Below, piece after piece: positions 25,293 to 33,436 of a stretch of 64,000 nucleotides of DNA. The position numbers and the translations under genes are program-made. A model generated the notes under the pieces. It saw only the letters and a program-made list of their open reading frames with translations, did not search any database and was not told the DNA's origin. Numbering within the stretch: position 1 is the first letter of the stretch; every line of letters starts with the position of its first letter. Origin of the DNA: Ectothiorhodospiraceae bacterium. Its GTDB lineage: Bacteria; Pseudomonadota; Gammaproteobacteria; HK1. The stretch is from positions 6,435 to 70,434 of the forward strand of contig JACKNM010000025.1 of NCBI GenBank assembly GCA_024234875.1. Reading direction: 5' to 3'.

Positions 25293-25796
25293 ATGTACGC
25301 GATGCGCCGTTGGTCGGTCCGCCACGCCCGGTTGCTCGAGGCCACCTACGGCGTGGTGGAGCGCGCGTTGGTGGTGTTGCATCCGCTGCTGCGGCGGGTC
25401 GGCTACGCGCGCCTCGAGCGCCCGGTGGCCGCGGTCGAGCGGGTGGTGAAGGGGGCTCTGTTCGACTGCCGGATGTGCGGGCAGTGTGTGCTGTCGTCGA
25501 CCGGCATGTCATGCCCGATGAACTGCCCGAAGCAACTCCGCAACGGTCCGTGTGGCGGGGTTCGCGGTGACGGGCGCTGCGAGGTCGAGCCGGCGATGCG
25601 CTGCGTCTGGCTCGAGGCCTGGGAAGGCAGCCGACGAATGCGCGGTGGCGACGCGATTCGCGACGTCCAGGTCTCGGTCGACTTTCGGCTCGCCGGGCGG
25701 TCGTCGTGGCTGCGCACCGCGCGCGCCATCGCCGAGGACCGGTCCGGGCGCGGCGTCGGGACGGTGAGCGGTCCGATGACCGGGGAGCCGACGTGA
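25293..25796 (+). CDS. MTHFR C-terminal-domain, cysteine-rich (putative Fe-S/zinc) protein
   Basis: A 167-residue protein matching the domain found at the C-terminus of, or beside, MTHFR in anaerobes and C1-metabolising bacteria. Eight cysteines sit in DCRMCGQC (59, 62, 65), GMSCPMNC (74, 78), NGPCGG (87), GRCEVE (96) and AMRCVW (104), enough for one or two iron-sulfur clusters or zinc sites. Known homologues (MetV type) partner MetF and pass electrons to or stabilise the flavin subunit. The N-terminal helix (residues 5-50) may mediate binding. ATG start with GAGGAG upstream. Its stop overlaps the MTHFR GTG (GTGA), so equal synthesis of both subunits is likely. Confidence 0.82.
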   Translation: MYAMRRWSVRHARLLEATYGVVERALVVLHPLLRRVGYARLERPVAAVERVVKGALFDCRMCGQCVLSSTGMSCPMNCPKQLRNGPCGGVRGDGRCEVEPAMRCVWLEAWEGSRRMRGGDAIRDVQVSVDFRLAGRSSWLRTARAIAEDRSGRGVGTVSGPMTGEPT

Positions 25797-26815
25797 GCCC
25801 GCCCGACGGATTGCATCCCGGCGACCCGCTTCCACCGCTCGCCGGCCACTCGTCGCGCGGCCGGCTCGAGCGGTTGCTGCGCGCGGGCGAGTTCGTGGTG
25901 ACGGCGGAGCTCTCGCCGCCGGATTCCGCCGACCCGGAGGAGGTGCATGCGCGCGCCCGCGTGTTCGACGGCTTCGTCGACGCGATCAACGCCACCGACG
26001 GCTCGGGCGCGCACTGCCACATGTCGAGCGTGGCGGTCTGTGCGTTGCTCGCCCGGCGCGGCTACGCCATGGTGATGCAGGTCTCGTGTCGCGACCGCAA
26101 TCGCATCGCGATCCAGGGGGATCTGCTCGGAGGCGCGGCGCTCGGGGTGGCCAACGTGCTGTGCCTCACCGGTGACGGGGTGCAGGTCGGCGACCACCCG
26201 ATGGCGAAGCCGGTGTTCGACCTCGACAGCATCTCGCTGCTCGCGACCGCGCGCACGCTGCGTGACGAGCGGCGCTTCCAGAGCGGGCGCGCCATCAGTG
26301 TGCCGCCCCAGATCTTCATCGGCGCCGCCGACAACCCGTTCGCGCCGCCGCTCGCCCATCGGGTCGACCGCCTCGAGAAGAAGATCGCCGCCGGCGCGCA
26401 GTTCGTGCAGACCCAGTGGTGCTTCGACGTCCCACGCCTCGAGGCCTACATGCGAGAGGTGCGCGCGCGCGAGCTGCACCGGCGTTGCCACGTCCTGGTC
26501 GGCGTCGGGCCGCTGGTCTCGGCGCGGGCCGGGCAGTGGATACGCGACAACGTCCCCGGCGTCCACATTCCCGACGCGGTGCTCGAGCGCCTGGCGCGCT
26601 CCACTCGGCCGCGGCTGGAGGGCCGGCGAATGTGCATGGAGACGGTGCAGCGGGTACGCGACATCGAGGGCGTGGCCGGGGTGCACATGATGGCCTATCG
26701 GCAGGAGGAAGCAGTGGCGGAAATCATCGACGCGTCGGCGGTGCTCGGCGGGCGAGTGCCCTGGTACCCGGAGCGTGAGGACGTGGCGAGCGACGCGCGG
26801 CGTTGGGCGTCGTGA
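25793..26815 (+). CDS. metF: Methylenetetrahydrofolate reductase
   Basis: A 340-residue flavin TIM-barrel. The glutamate-bearing VTAELSPPDSADPEEV (E near residue 41) is the catalytic acid region, and ATDGSGAHCHMSS, MQVSCRDRNRIAIQGDLLG and VLCLTGDGVQVGD form the FAD and folate site. FVQTQWCFDV is the late barrel strand. In biosynthesis MetF makes 5-methyl-THF. Within this operon it could run in the oxidising direction, turning corrinoid-derived methyl-THF into methylene-THF for FolD. It lacks the NAD-binding C-terminal domain of eukaryotic enzymes and is paired with the cysteine-rich protein encoded upstream. GTGA overlaps join it on both sides. Confidence 0.9.
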   Translation: MSPPDGLHPGDPLPPLAGHSSRGRLERLLRAGEFVVTAELSPPDSADPEEVHARARVFDGFVDAINATDGSGAHCHMSSVAVCALLARRGYAMVMQVSCRDRNRIAIQGDLLGGAALGVANVLCLTGDGVQVGDHPMAKPVFDLDSISLLATARTLRDERRFQSGRAISVPPQIFIGAADNPFAPPLAHRVDRLEKKIAAGAQFVQTQWCFDVPRLEAYMREVRARELHRRCHVLVGVGPLVSARAGQWIRDNVPGVHIPDAVLERLARSTRPRLEGRRMCMETVQRVRDIEGVAGVHMMAYRQEEAVAEIIDASAVLGGRVPWYPEREDVASDARRWAS

Positions 26816-27723
26816 CCGAGACCGTCGTCTCCTCGGCCACCCGCGAGGTGGTCATGGGACCCGGCCGGCCGTTCGTGGTGATCGGCGAGCGCATCAACCC
26901 CACCGGGCGCAAGGTCCTGGCGGCGGAGATGGCGGCCGGCGACTTCGAGCGCGTGATCGCCGACGCGCTGGCCCAGGTCGCGGCCGGCGCGCACATGCTC
27001 GACGTCAACGCCGGCATCCCGCTCGCCGACGAGCCGGCGATCCTCGCGCGCGCGATCGAGCTGGTGCAGTCGGTGACCGACGTCCCGCTCGCCATCGACT
27101 CCTCGATCGTCGCCGCCCTGGAGGCGGGGCTCGCGGTGTACCGGGGCAAGGCGCTGGTGAACTCGGTGACCGGCGAGGAGGAGCGTCTGGAGGCGGTGCT
27201 GCCGCTGGTGCGTCGCCACGGCGCGGCGGTGGTCGCGATCTCCAACGACGAGAGCGGCATCTCCGAGGATCCGGACGTGCGCTTCGCGGTCGCGCGCAAG
27301 ATCGTCGAGCGCGCCGCCGATCACGGCATCCCGCGCGCCGACGTGGTGGTCGACCCGCTGGTGATGCCGGTCGGTGCCATCAACGACGCCGGACGCCAGG
27401 TGCTGCATATCGTGCGTCGCCTGCGCGACGAGCTGCAGGTCAACACCACGTGTGGAGCGTCGAACATCAGCTTCGGTCTGCCCAACCGCATGGGCATCAA
27501 CGCCGCCTTCCTCACCATGTCCATCGGCGCCGGTCTCACCAGCGCGATCACCAACCCGCTGCACGCCGAGGTGATGCAGGCGGTGCGCGGCGCCGACGTG
27601 ATGATGGGCAACGATCCCGACTGCCGCGCCTGGATCCGCAGCTACCGTGACCCTGCCGGAGCGGAGACGGGCGACGGCGCGACACGGGGTCGGCGCGAGA
27701 ACCGCCGTCGCCGACGTGGCTGA
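26812..27723 (+). CDS. Methyltetrahydrofolate:corrinoid methyltransferase (pterin-binding domain)
   Basis: A 303-residue pterin-binding TIM-barrel related to AcsE/CFeSP methyltransferase and the folate module of MetH. GERINPTGRKVL, AGAHMLDVNAGIP, PLAIDSS, GKALVNSVTGEEERL and VVDPLVMPVGA are the pterin-site blocks. NTTCGASNISFGLPNR is the usual late barrel motif. It would move methyl groups between the corrinoid protein and tetrahydrofolate, in this context probably Co-CH3 to THF. The last ~25 residues are Arg-rich and outside the core family. The GTG start overlaps the MTHFR stop. It has no B12 domain of its own, so it depends on the corrinoid protein encoded at the operon head. Confidence 0.88.
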   Translation: MTETVVSSATREVVMGPGRPFVVIGERINPTGRKVLAAEMAAGDFERVIADALAQVAAGAHMLDVNAGIPLADEPAILARAIELVQSVTDVPLAIDSSIVAALEAGLAVYRGKALVNSVTGEEERLEAVLPLVRRHGAAVVAISNDESGISEDPDVRFAVARKIVERAADHGIPRADVVVDPLVMPVGAINDAGRQVLHIVRRLRDELQVNTTCGASNISFGLPNRMGINAAFLTMSIGAGLTSAITNPLHAEVMQAVRGADVMMGNDPDCRAWIRSYRDPAGAETGDGATRGRRENRRRRRG

Positions 27724-29722
27724 CGAGGCCTTGGTCGTGTTCACGCCCTCGGGCCGCCGCGGGCGGTTCCCCATCGGCACGTCGGTGCTGGGGGCGGCAC
27801 GCCGCCTGGGCGTCGACCTGGACTCGGTGTGTGGTGGGCGCGCGATCTGCGGTCGCTGCCAGGTGCAGCAGAGCGTCGGCGACTTCCCGAAGCACGGGGT
27901 GCGGTCGGAGCTCGCCCATCTGAGCGCCCCCGGAGAGCCAGAGCACCGCTACGCCGCGCGACGCGGTCTCGACTCGGGGCGGCGCCTCGCCTGCTCGACG
28001 CTGATCCTCGGCGACGTGGTGGTCGACGTCCCGCCCGACAGCCAGGTCCATCGCCAGGTGGTGCGCAAGCGCGCCGAGGTCCGCGCCATCGAGCTCGAGC
28101 CGGCGGTGCGGCTGCATCACGTCGAGGTCCGCGAGCCGGACATGCACGATCCGCGCGGCGACCTCGCACGGCTCACCGATGCGCTGCGCGAGGAGTGGGG
28201 CCTCACCGAGCTGGCATGCGATCTCGCGGTGTTGACGGGGCTGCAACGCACGCTGCGTGCGGGCGCGTGGCGGGTGACGGTGGCGGTGCACGACGGGCGT
28301 GAGATCGTCGCGGTGTGGCCCGGCTTTCGCGAGCGGGTGCACGGCCTCGCGGTCGACGTCGGCTCGACCACCATCGCGGCGCATCTCTGCGATCTCGGCA
28401 GCGGCGAGGTGGTCGCCTCGGCCGGGATGATGAATCCGCAGATCCGTTTCGGCGACGACCTCATGAGCCGGGTGTCGTACGTGATGATGCATCCGGGTGG
28501 CGATGGCGAGATGACCCGGGCGGTGCGCGAGTCGATCAACGACCTCGCGGTCGAGGTGGCGCGCGAGGCCGGTATCGAGTGCAGCGACATCCTCGACGTG
28601 GTGCTCGTCGGCAATCCGGTGATGCACCATCTGCTGCTCGGTCTGGACCCGACCGAGCTCGGTGGTGCGCCGTTCGCACTCGCGGTCGACGCCGCGCTGC
28701 GGCTGCGTGCGAGCGAGCTCGACTTGAGGCTGCACCCCGGGGCGCGGGTCTACGTCCTGCCCTGTATCGCCGGGCACGTCGGTGCCGACTGCGCGGCGGT
28801 GGTGCTCTCCGAGGCGCCGTACCAGGGTGACGCCGTCAGCCTGCTGGTCGACGTCGGCACCAACGCCGAGATCGTGCTCGGCAACCGTGAGCGGCTCCTC
28901 GCCTGCTCCAGCCCCACCGGACCCGCCTTCGAGGGGGCCCAGATCACCGCCGGTCAGCGCGCGGCGCCCGGGGCCATCGAGCGCGTGCGCATCGACCGGC
29001 AGAGCCTCGAGCCTCGATTCAAGGTCATCGGCTGCGACCTCTGGTCGGACGCTCCCGGCTTCGCCGAGGCGACCGCGACCAGCGGGGTGACCGGGATCTG
29101 CGGCTCCGGCGTGATCGAGGCCATCGCCGAGATGTTCCTCGCCGGGATCGTCGACCGCGACGGGGTGGTCGATGGCGCGGTCGCGACCCGGTCCGCACGC
29201 GTGGTACCCGATGGCCGCACCTTCGGCTACGTGCTGCACGCCTCGCCCGACCGCACCATCGCGATCACGCAGGCGGACGTGCGCGCCATCCAGCTCGCCA
29301 AGGCGGCGCTCCACGCCGGGGTGCGTCTGTTGATGGACGAGCTCGGGGTCGACCACGTCGATCGGATTCGGTTGGCCGGGGCGTTCGGTAGTCACATCGA
29401 CGTCAAGTACGCGATGGTGCTCGGCCTGGTGCCGGACTGCGCGCTGGAGCACGTGACCTCGGCCGGCAATGCCGCCGGCACCGGCGCGCGGATCGCGTTG
29501 CTCGACCGGCGGGCCCGGGGCGAGATCGAGGCCGTGGTGCGGCGGATCCAGAAGGTCGAGACGGCGGTCGAGCCGCGCTTCCAGGCGCATTTCGTGGAGG
29601 CGATGGCGATTCCCCACCGCACGGCCGAGTATCCTCGCCTCGCGGCGGTGGTCGACCTTCCGCCGCCACCCACGGGTGCCGGACCCGGCGCACCGCGCCG
29701 GCGCCGCCGCCGGGCGGGGTAG
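27716..29722 (+). CDS. RACo-type ATP-dependent reductive activator of corrinoid proteins (ASKHA, DUF4445)
   Basis: About 668 residues. The N-terminal ferredoxin-like domain has a 2Fe-2S set: C39, C45 and C48 in SVCGGRAICGRCQ, and C93 in RLACSTL. A linker follows, then an ASKHA ATPase with GLAVDVGSTTIAAHLCD (phosphate loop), LLVDVGTNAEIVLGN and LAGAFGSHIDVKYAMVLGL. Such proteins use ATP to push an electron onto inactive Co(II) corrinoid and restore Co(I). This need is greatest where oxygen oxidises the cofactor. The start is uncertain: the GTG at 27716 overlaps the previous stop by eight bases, and an in-frame GTG at 27647 would add 23 residues. The C-terminal tail is Pro/Arg-rich. Last gene of the operon. 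Confidence 0.88.
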   Translation: MADEALVVFTPSGRRGRFPIGTSVLGAARRLGVDLDSVCGGRAICGRCQVQQSVGDFPKHGVRSELAHLSAPGEPEHRYAARRGLDSGRRLACSTLILGDVVVDVPPDSQVHRQVVRKRAEVRAIELEPAVRLHHVEVREPDMHDPRGDLARLTDALREEWGLTELACDLAVLTGLQRTLRAGAWRVTVAVHDGREIVAVWPGFRERVHGLAVDVGSTTIAAHLCDLGSGEVVASAGMMNPQIRFGDDLMSRVSYVMMHPGGDGEMTRAVRESINDLAVEVAREAGIECSDILDVVLVGNPVMHHLLLGLDPTELGGAPFALAVDAALRLRASELDLRLHPGARVYVLPCIAGHVGADCAAVVLSEAPYQGDAVSLLVDVGTNAEIVLGNRERLLACSSPTGPAFEGAQITAGQRAAPGAIERVRIDRQSLEPRFKVIGCDLWSDAPGFAEATATSGVTGICGSGVIEAIAEMFLAGIVDRDGVVDGAVATRSARVVPDGRTFGYVLHASPDRTIAITQADVRAIQLAKAALHAGVRLLMDELGVDHVDRIRLAGAFGSHIDVKYAMVLGLVPDCALEHVTSAGNAAGTGARIALLDRRARGEIEAVVRRIQKVETAVEPRFQAHFVEAMAIPHRTAEYPRLAAVVDLPPPPTGAGPGAPRRRRRRAG

Positions 29723-29743
29723 CTCGCGCCACCGCTCTCCACC

Positions 29744-29778
29744 GGGGACTGGCCCCGTCCGCGGCGGAGCCAGTCCCC
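29744..29778. repeat. Perfect hairpin repeat GGGGACTGGC/GCCAGTCCCC
   Basis: Ten-base perfect arms with a 15-base loop, 21 bases after the corrinoid-activator stop, in a 131-base gap. It is the cleanest copy of an element also seen at 9916-9949 and 15922-15956. It may end the methyl-transfer operon transcript, but it lacks a U-run and recurs elsewhere, so a dispersed repeat is likely. Confidence 0.55.
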
Positions 29779-29853
29779 GATCCCCCGTCCGCCGAGTGCA
29801 GCGGGAGCGCTGCTAGAATCGACGCCCCGACGTCCCTGCCGAGGAGCGCCCCG

Positions 29854-31254
29854 ATGAGTGCCCAGCCCCGCCCTTCTGCCGCCGAGCGCACGAGCGCCAT
29901 CGAGGCACTGCGTTCCCTGCTCGGGGACCGGCTCTCCACCGCCGACGCGGTGCGCGAGCAGCACGGCAAGGACGAGTCCTACCACCCGGTCGCCGCGCCG
30001 GACGCGGTGGCCTTCGCGCAGTCCACCGAGGAGGTCGCCGCGATCGTTGCCATCTGCGCGCGCCACCGGGTGCCGGTGATTCCGTTCGGCACCGGAACCT
30101 CGCTCGAGGGGCACGTCCAGGCGCTGGCGGGCGGCGTGTGCATCGACATGATGGCGATGAACCGGGTGCTCGAGGTCAACACCGAGGATCTCGATTGCCG
30201 GGTGCAGGCGGGGGTCACCCGCAAGCAGCTCAACGAGCACCTGCGCGACACCGGGCTGTTCTTCCCCATCGACCCGGGCGCCGACGCCTCGCTCGGCGGC
30301 ATGTCCGCCACCCGCGCGTCGGGGACCAACGCGGTGCGCTACGGGACCATGCGCGAGAACGTCCTCGGCCTCACCGTGGTCTGCGCCGACGGGCGCGTCA
30401 TTCGTACCGGCGGCCGGGCCCGCAAGTCGGCTGCCGGTTACGACCTCACCCGGCTCTTCGTGGGCTCGGAGGGAACCCTCGGGGTCATCACCGAGGTCCA
30501 GCTCAGGCTCTACGGCATCCCGGAGGCGATGTCGGCCGCGGTGTGCTCGTTCGCCGATCTCGCCGGGGCGGTGAGCACCGTGATCGCGACCATCCAGCTC
30601 GGCATTCCGGTGGCCCGCATCGAGCTCCTCGACGAGGTGATGATCGACGCGCTGAATCGACACTCCGGGTTGGATTACCCGGTGCAACCGACGCTGTTCT
30701 TCGAGTTCCACGGCAGCCAGGCCGGAGTGCGCGAGCAGGCGGAGACGGTGGGGGAGATCGCCGCCGAGCACGGTGGCGGCGACTTCCGCTGGGCGACGCG
30801 CCAGGAAGACCGCAATCGTCTCTGGCAGGCCCGTCACGATGCCTACTACGCGGCGCTCGCGCTCCGCCCGGGCGCGAAGGGATGGGCGACCGATGCCTGC
30901 GTGCCCATCTCGCGGCTGGCCGAGTGTCTGCTGGAGACTCGCCGAGACGTCGACGCATCCCGGATCCTCGCCCCGATCGTGGGTCACGTCGGCGACGGCA
31001 ACTTCCACCTCACGATCATCCTCGACCCGGACGACCCGGACGAGCTCGCGCGCGCCGAGGGCGTGAACGAGCGCATGGTGATCCGCGCGCTGGAGATGGG
31101 CGGCACCTGCACCGGCGAGCACGGGGTCGGCTACGGCAAGCTGCACCTGCTCGACCGCGAGCACGGGGAGGGCACCGCGGTGATGCGGGCGATCAAGGGC
31201 GCGCTCGATCCGCAGGGAATCATGAACCCCGGCAAGGTGGTGCGAATGGACTGA
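29854..31254 (+). CDS. FAD-linked oxidase, GlcD/D-lactate dehydrogenase-like
   Basis: A 466-residue flavoprotein of the VAO/FAD-binding-4 group. PVIPFGTGTSLEGHVQAL and GADASLGGMSATRASGTNAV bind the FAD diphosphate; SAAGYDLTRLFVGSEGTLGV is the second FAD block. The C-terminal oxidase domain ends GHVGDGNFHLTIIL and CTGEHGVGYGKLHLL with the metal-binding and active histidines of D-2-hydroxyacid dehydrogenases. It would oxidise glycolate, D-lactate or a similar 2-hydroxyacid. GlcE/GlcF partners are absent, favouring a single-subunit D-lactate dehydrogenase type. ATG start with GAGGAG nearby. It is convergent with the GlxA-like regulator gene, 14 bases away. Confidence 0.85.
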   Translation: MSAQPRPSAAERTSAIEALRSLLGDRLSTADAVREQHGKDESYHPVAAPDAVAFAQSTEEVAAIVAICARHRVPVIPFGTGTSLEGHVQALAGGVCIDMMAMNRVLEVNTEDLDCRVQAGVTRKQLNEHLRDTGLFFPIDPGADASLGGMSATRASGTNAVRYGTMRENVLGLTVVCADGRVIRTGGRARKSAAGYDLTRLFVGSEGTLGVITEVQLRLYGIPEAMSAAVCSFADLAGAVSTVIATIQLGIPVARIELLDEVMIDALNRHSGLDYPVQPTLFFEFHGSQAGVREQAETVGEIAAEHGGGDFRWATRQEDRNRLWQARHDAYYAALALRPGAKGWATDACVPISRLAECLLETRRDVDASRILAPIVGHVGDGNFHLTIILDPDDPDELARAEGVNERMVIRALEMGGTCTGEHGVGYGKLHLLDREHGEGTAVMRAIKGALDPQGIMNPGKVVRMD

Positions 31255-31267
31255 CGTGCGGCGCCGG

Positions 31268-32362
31268 CTACTTGCGCGCGCCCTGGCGGCGCGCGGGTGG
31301 CGTGCCGTCGACCCGCGTCGTGCCGCGTGCAAGTGCGAGCTCACGCGGCTCCGGTGGCGAGCGGCCGGCGCGTCGCTCCTCGCGCGGCGGCGCACCGTAG
31401 TAGTCGCGGTAGCACTTGCTGAAGTGCGGCGCGGAGACGAAGCCGCAGGCGAAGGCCACCTCGACGATCGACATGCTGGTCTGCAACAGGAGCTGCCTCG
31501 CGCGTGCGAGCCGTAGCTCCAGGTAGTAGCGCGTCGGCACGCAGTTCAGGTGCTTCTGGAACAATCGCTCGAGCTGGCGCCGCGACAGCGCGATGTGCCG
31601 CGCGAGCTCGTCGAGGCTCATCGGCTCCTCGAGGTTCGCCTCCATCAGCGAGACCGCCTCCACCAGCTTCGGCTGCCCGGTGCCGAGCGCGTTGCGCAGC
31701 GGCACGCGCTGGCGATCGTTGCGCCCGCGGATCCGCTCGCAGACGAACTCCTCGGAGATCGACACCGCGAGGTGGCCGCCGTGGTGCCGGTGGACGACGT
31801 TGAGCATCATGTCGAGCGGCGCGGTGCCGCCCGAGCAGGTGTAGCGATCGCGATCGATCTCGAACACCTCGGACGAGACGATGATGCGCGGGAACTCCTC
31901 GCGCAGGCTGGCCATGTTCTCCCAGTGGATGGTGCAGCGGTAGCCGTCGAGGACCTCGGCTCGCGCCAGCACGTAGCTGCCGGTGCACAGCGCGCCGAGT
32001 GGCACCCGTTGGTGCGCGAGCTTGCGCAACCAGCCGAGCACCGCCTTGTCGCAGGCACGGTGGACGTGCTCGCCACCGCAGACCAGCAGCAGGTCGAGAC
32101 TGCCACCGTGCGCGATCGAGCCGTCGCAGGCGAGCTCGATGCCGTTGCTCGCGGTCACCGGGGCGCCGTCGGCGCTGAACAGGCTCCATCGGTACAGGGT
32201 GCGCCCGCTGAGGCGGTTGGCCATCCGCAGCGGCTCGATGGCCGAGGCGAACGCGATCAGCGTGAACGCCGGCAGCAGCAGGAAACCGACGTGGCGTGGA
32301 CGATCGCTGGCGGCGGGCGGCCCCGAGGCGGTATCGGCCGGGAGAGGAGGCGGGGCATCCAC
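31268..32362 (-). CDS. GlxA-family AraC transcriptional regulator (GbdR/CdhR-like)
   Basis: About 364 residues. The N-terminal DJ-1/PfpI-like domain starts HVGFLLLPAFTLIAFASAIE and has LGALCTGSYVLARA in the nucleophile-elbow position. The C-terminal AraC domain carries two helix-turn-helices, in MSLDELARHIALSRRQLERLFQ and SIVEVAFACGFVSAPHFSKCYR. Pseudomonas relatives GbdR, CdhR, SouR and ArgR sense glycine betaine/dimethylglycine, carnitine, sarcosine or arginine and activate catabolic genes. That matches the neighbouring MttB-like, dimethylglycine-dehydrogenase-like and BHMT-like genes. The GTG at 32362 is the best start after low-complexity upstream codons. TGTCGC repeats near 23.4 and 36.5 kb are candidate targets. 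Confidence 0.87.
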   Translation of the reverse strand: MDAPPPLPADTASGPPAASDRPRHVGFLLLPAFTLIAFASAIEPLRMANRLSGRTLYRWSLFSADGAPVTASNGIELACDGSIAHGGSLDLLLVCGGEHVHRACDKAVLGWLRKLAHQRVPLGALCTGSYVLARAEVLDGYRCTIHWENMASLREEFPRIIVSSEVFEIDRDRYTCSGGTAPLDMMLNVVHRHHGGHLAVSISEEFVCERIRGRNDRQRVPLRNALGTGQPKLVEAVSLMEANLEEPMSLDELARHIALSRRQLERLFQKHLNCVPTRYYLELRLARARQLLLQTSMSIVEVAFACGFVSAPHFSKCYRDYYGAPPREERRAGRSPPEPRELALARGTTRVDGTPPARRQGARK

Positions 32363-32638
32363 GGTGAATCTCGGCCCGGGCGGTGCTCGCGCGTGGGTCA
32401 GGTCGGCACCGGGGTGAGGTCGGCCCCCGGTCGCAGGAATGTAGACGGTTCGTCCGCGCCGCACCAGCGTCGGGGCGGCGAGGGGCCGGGTGGGGGCCGC
32501 GGGCCGGGTCCGTCGAGCGCGCGGTGGGTTATGCTGCGAACCCGGCCCCGCCGGCGCGGGCCGACGGGGTGGTGGGTGGGCCGCCGACCGTCGGCGGACG
32601 CCGCGGCCTGCCGCGAGACCGAGCCGAGGAGTGCGCCG

Positions 32639-32926
32639 ATGACCGCCTACGTGATCGCCGAGGTCGACGTCCACGACGTCGACCGCTACCAGCGTTACCG
32701 CGAGCTGGTGCCGCCGAGCCTCGCACCGTACGGTGGCCGGTTCGTCGTTCGCGGGGGACGCACCGAGTCGCTGGAGGGCGGGTGGTCCCCGCCACGACTG
32801 GTCGTGCTCGAGTTCGCCGATATCGACACCGCGCGGGCGTGGTGGTCCTCGGTCGAGTACGCGGAGGCCAAGGCCCTGCGCCAGGCCATCGCCAGCACGC
32901 GGATGGTTCTGGTCGAGGGGGCGTGA
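32639..32926 (+). CDS. DUF1330 domain protein
   Basis: A 95-residue cytosolic protein of the ferredoxin-like DUF1330 family. MTAYVIAEVDVHD is the first strand, YGGRFVVRGG the central conserved turn, and VVLEFADIDTARAWWSS the family hallmark. Function is unknown; the fold is that of dimeric alpha-beta barrel stress or monooxygenase-like proteins. ATG start with GAGGAG upstream. It diverges from the regulator gene across about 276 bases in which I see no gene, only GC-rich direct repeats of AGGTCGGC near 32400-32424. Its stop nearly touches the rhodanese start, so the two form an operon. Confidence 0.85.
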   Translation: MTAYVIAEVDVHDVDRYQRYRELVPPSLAPYGGRFVVRGGRTESLEGGWSPPRLVVLEFADIDTARAWWSSVEYAEAKALRQAIASTRMVLVEGA

Positions 32927-32928
32927 GC

Positions 32929-33333
32929 ATGACGATGCAACCGAGGATCTCGAGCCGAGCCCTCGTCGAGGCGGCAAACCGCGAGGTCGAGGTGATCACC
33001 GTCGAGCAGGCGATTGCGCTGCACGGCGCCGACGACGTGGTGTTCGTGGATCTGCGCGACGTGCGCGAGCTCGAGCGCGAGGGGCGCATCCCCGGTGCGC
33101 TGCACGTGCCCCGGGGCATGCTCGAGTTCTGGATCGACCCGGACAGCCCCTATTTCAAGCCGGTCTTCGACGAGGATCGACGCTTCGTGTTCCACTGCAG
33201 CCTCGGCTGGCGCTCCGCGCTCGCCGCGCAGACCGCTCAGCGCATGGGCCTGCAGAAGGTCAGTCATGTCGACGGCGGCTTCACCGGCTGGAAGAAGCAG
33301 GGCGGGCCGGTGGAGGCCTACGCGAAGAAGTGA
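32929..33333 (+). CDS. Rhodanese-like sulfurtransferase
   Basis: A single rhodanese domain of about 134 residues. VVFVDLRDVRELEREGRIPGA is the CH2A region, and the active cysteine is C90 in FHCSLGWRSA, followed by VSHVDGGFTGWK. The loop composition differs from thiosulfate:cyanide enzymes, so the sulfur acceptor is not known; it may carry persulfide or have a sensing role. The start is either the ATG at 32929, well spaced from GAGGGG, or a GTG six bases earlier that overlaps the previous stop. It may be co-expressed with DUF1330. Rhodaneses are often found with MttB clusters, without explanation. Confidence 0.85.
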   Translation: MTMQPRISSRALVEAANREVEVITVEQAIALHGADDVVFVDLRDVRELEREGRIPGALHVPRGMLEFWIDPDSPYFKPVFDEDRRFVFHCSLGWRSALAAQTAQRMGLQKVSHVDGGFTGWKKQGGPVEAYAKK

Positions 33334-33436
33334 CCGGGCGCAGGGCGTCGAATGTCGAGCTGGAGGTGGCCCGGGCGGAGCCGAGCGTAGCCCGGGAATC
33401 CCCGCCCGCCCCCAGCCCGGGATGCCGCAGCGGCCC

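Noticed and set aside
27548..29617. Long minus-strand open frame (about 690 codons) opposite the corrinoid-activator gene
   Set aside because: The plus-strand frame has full 2Fe-2S and ASKHA motifs; the antisense translation has His/Asp/Arg-rich composition typical of shadow frames.
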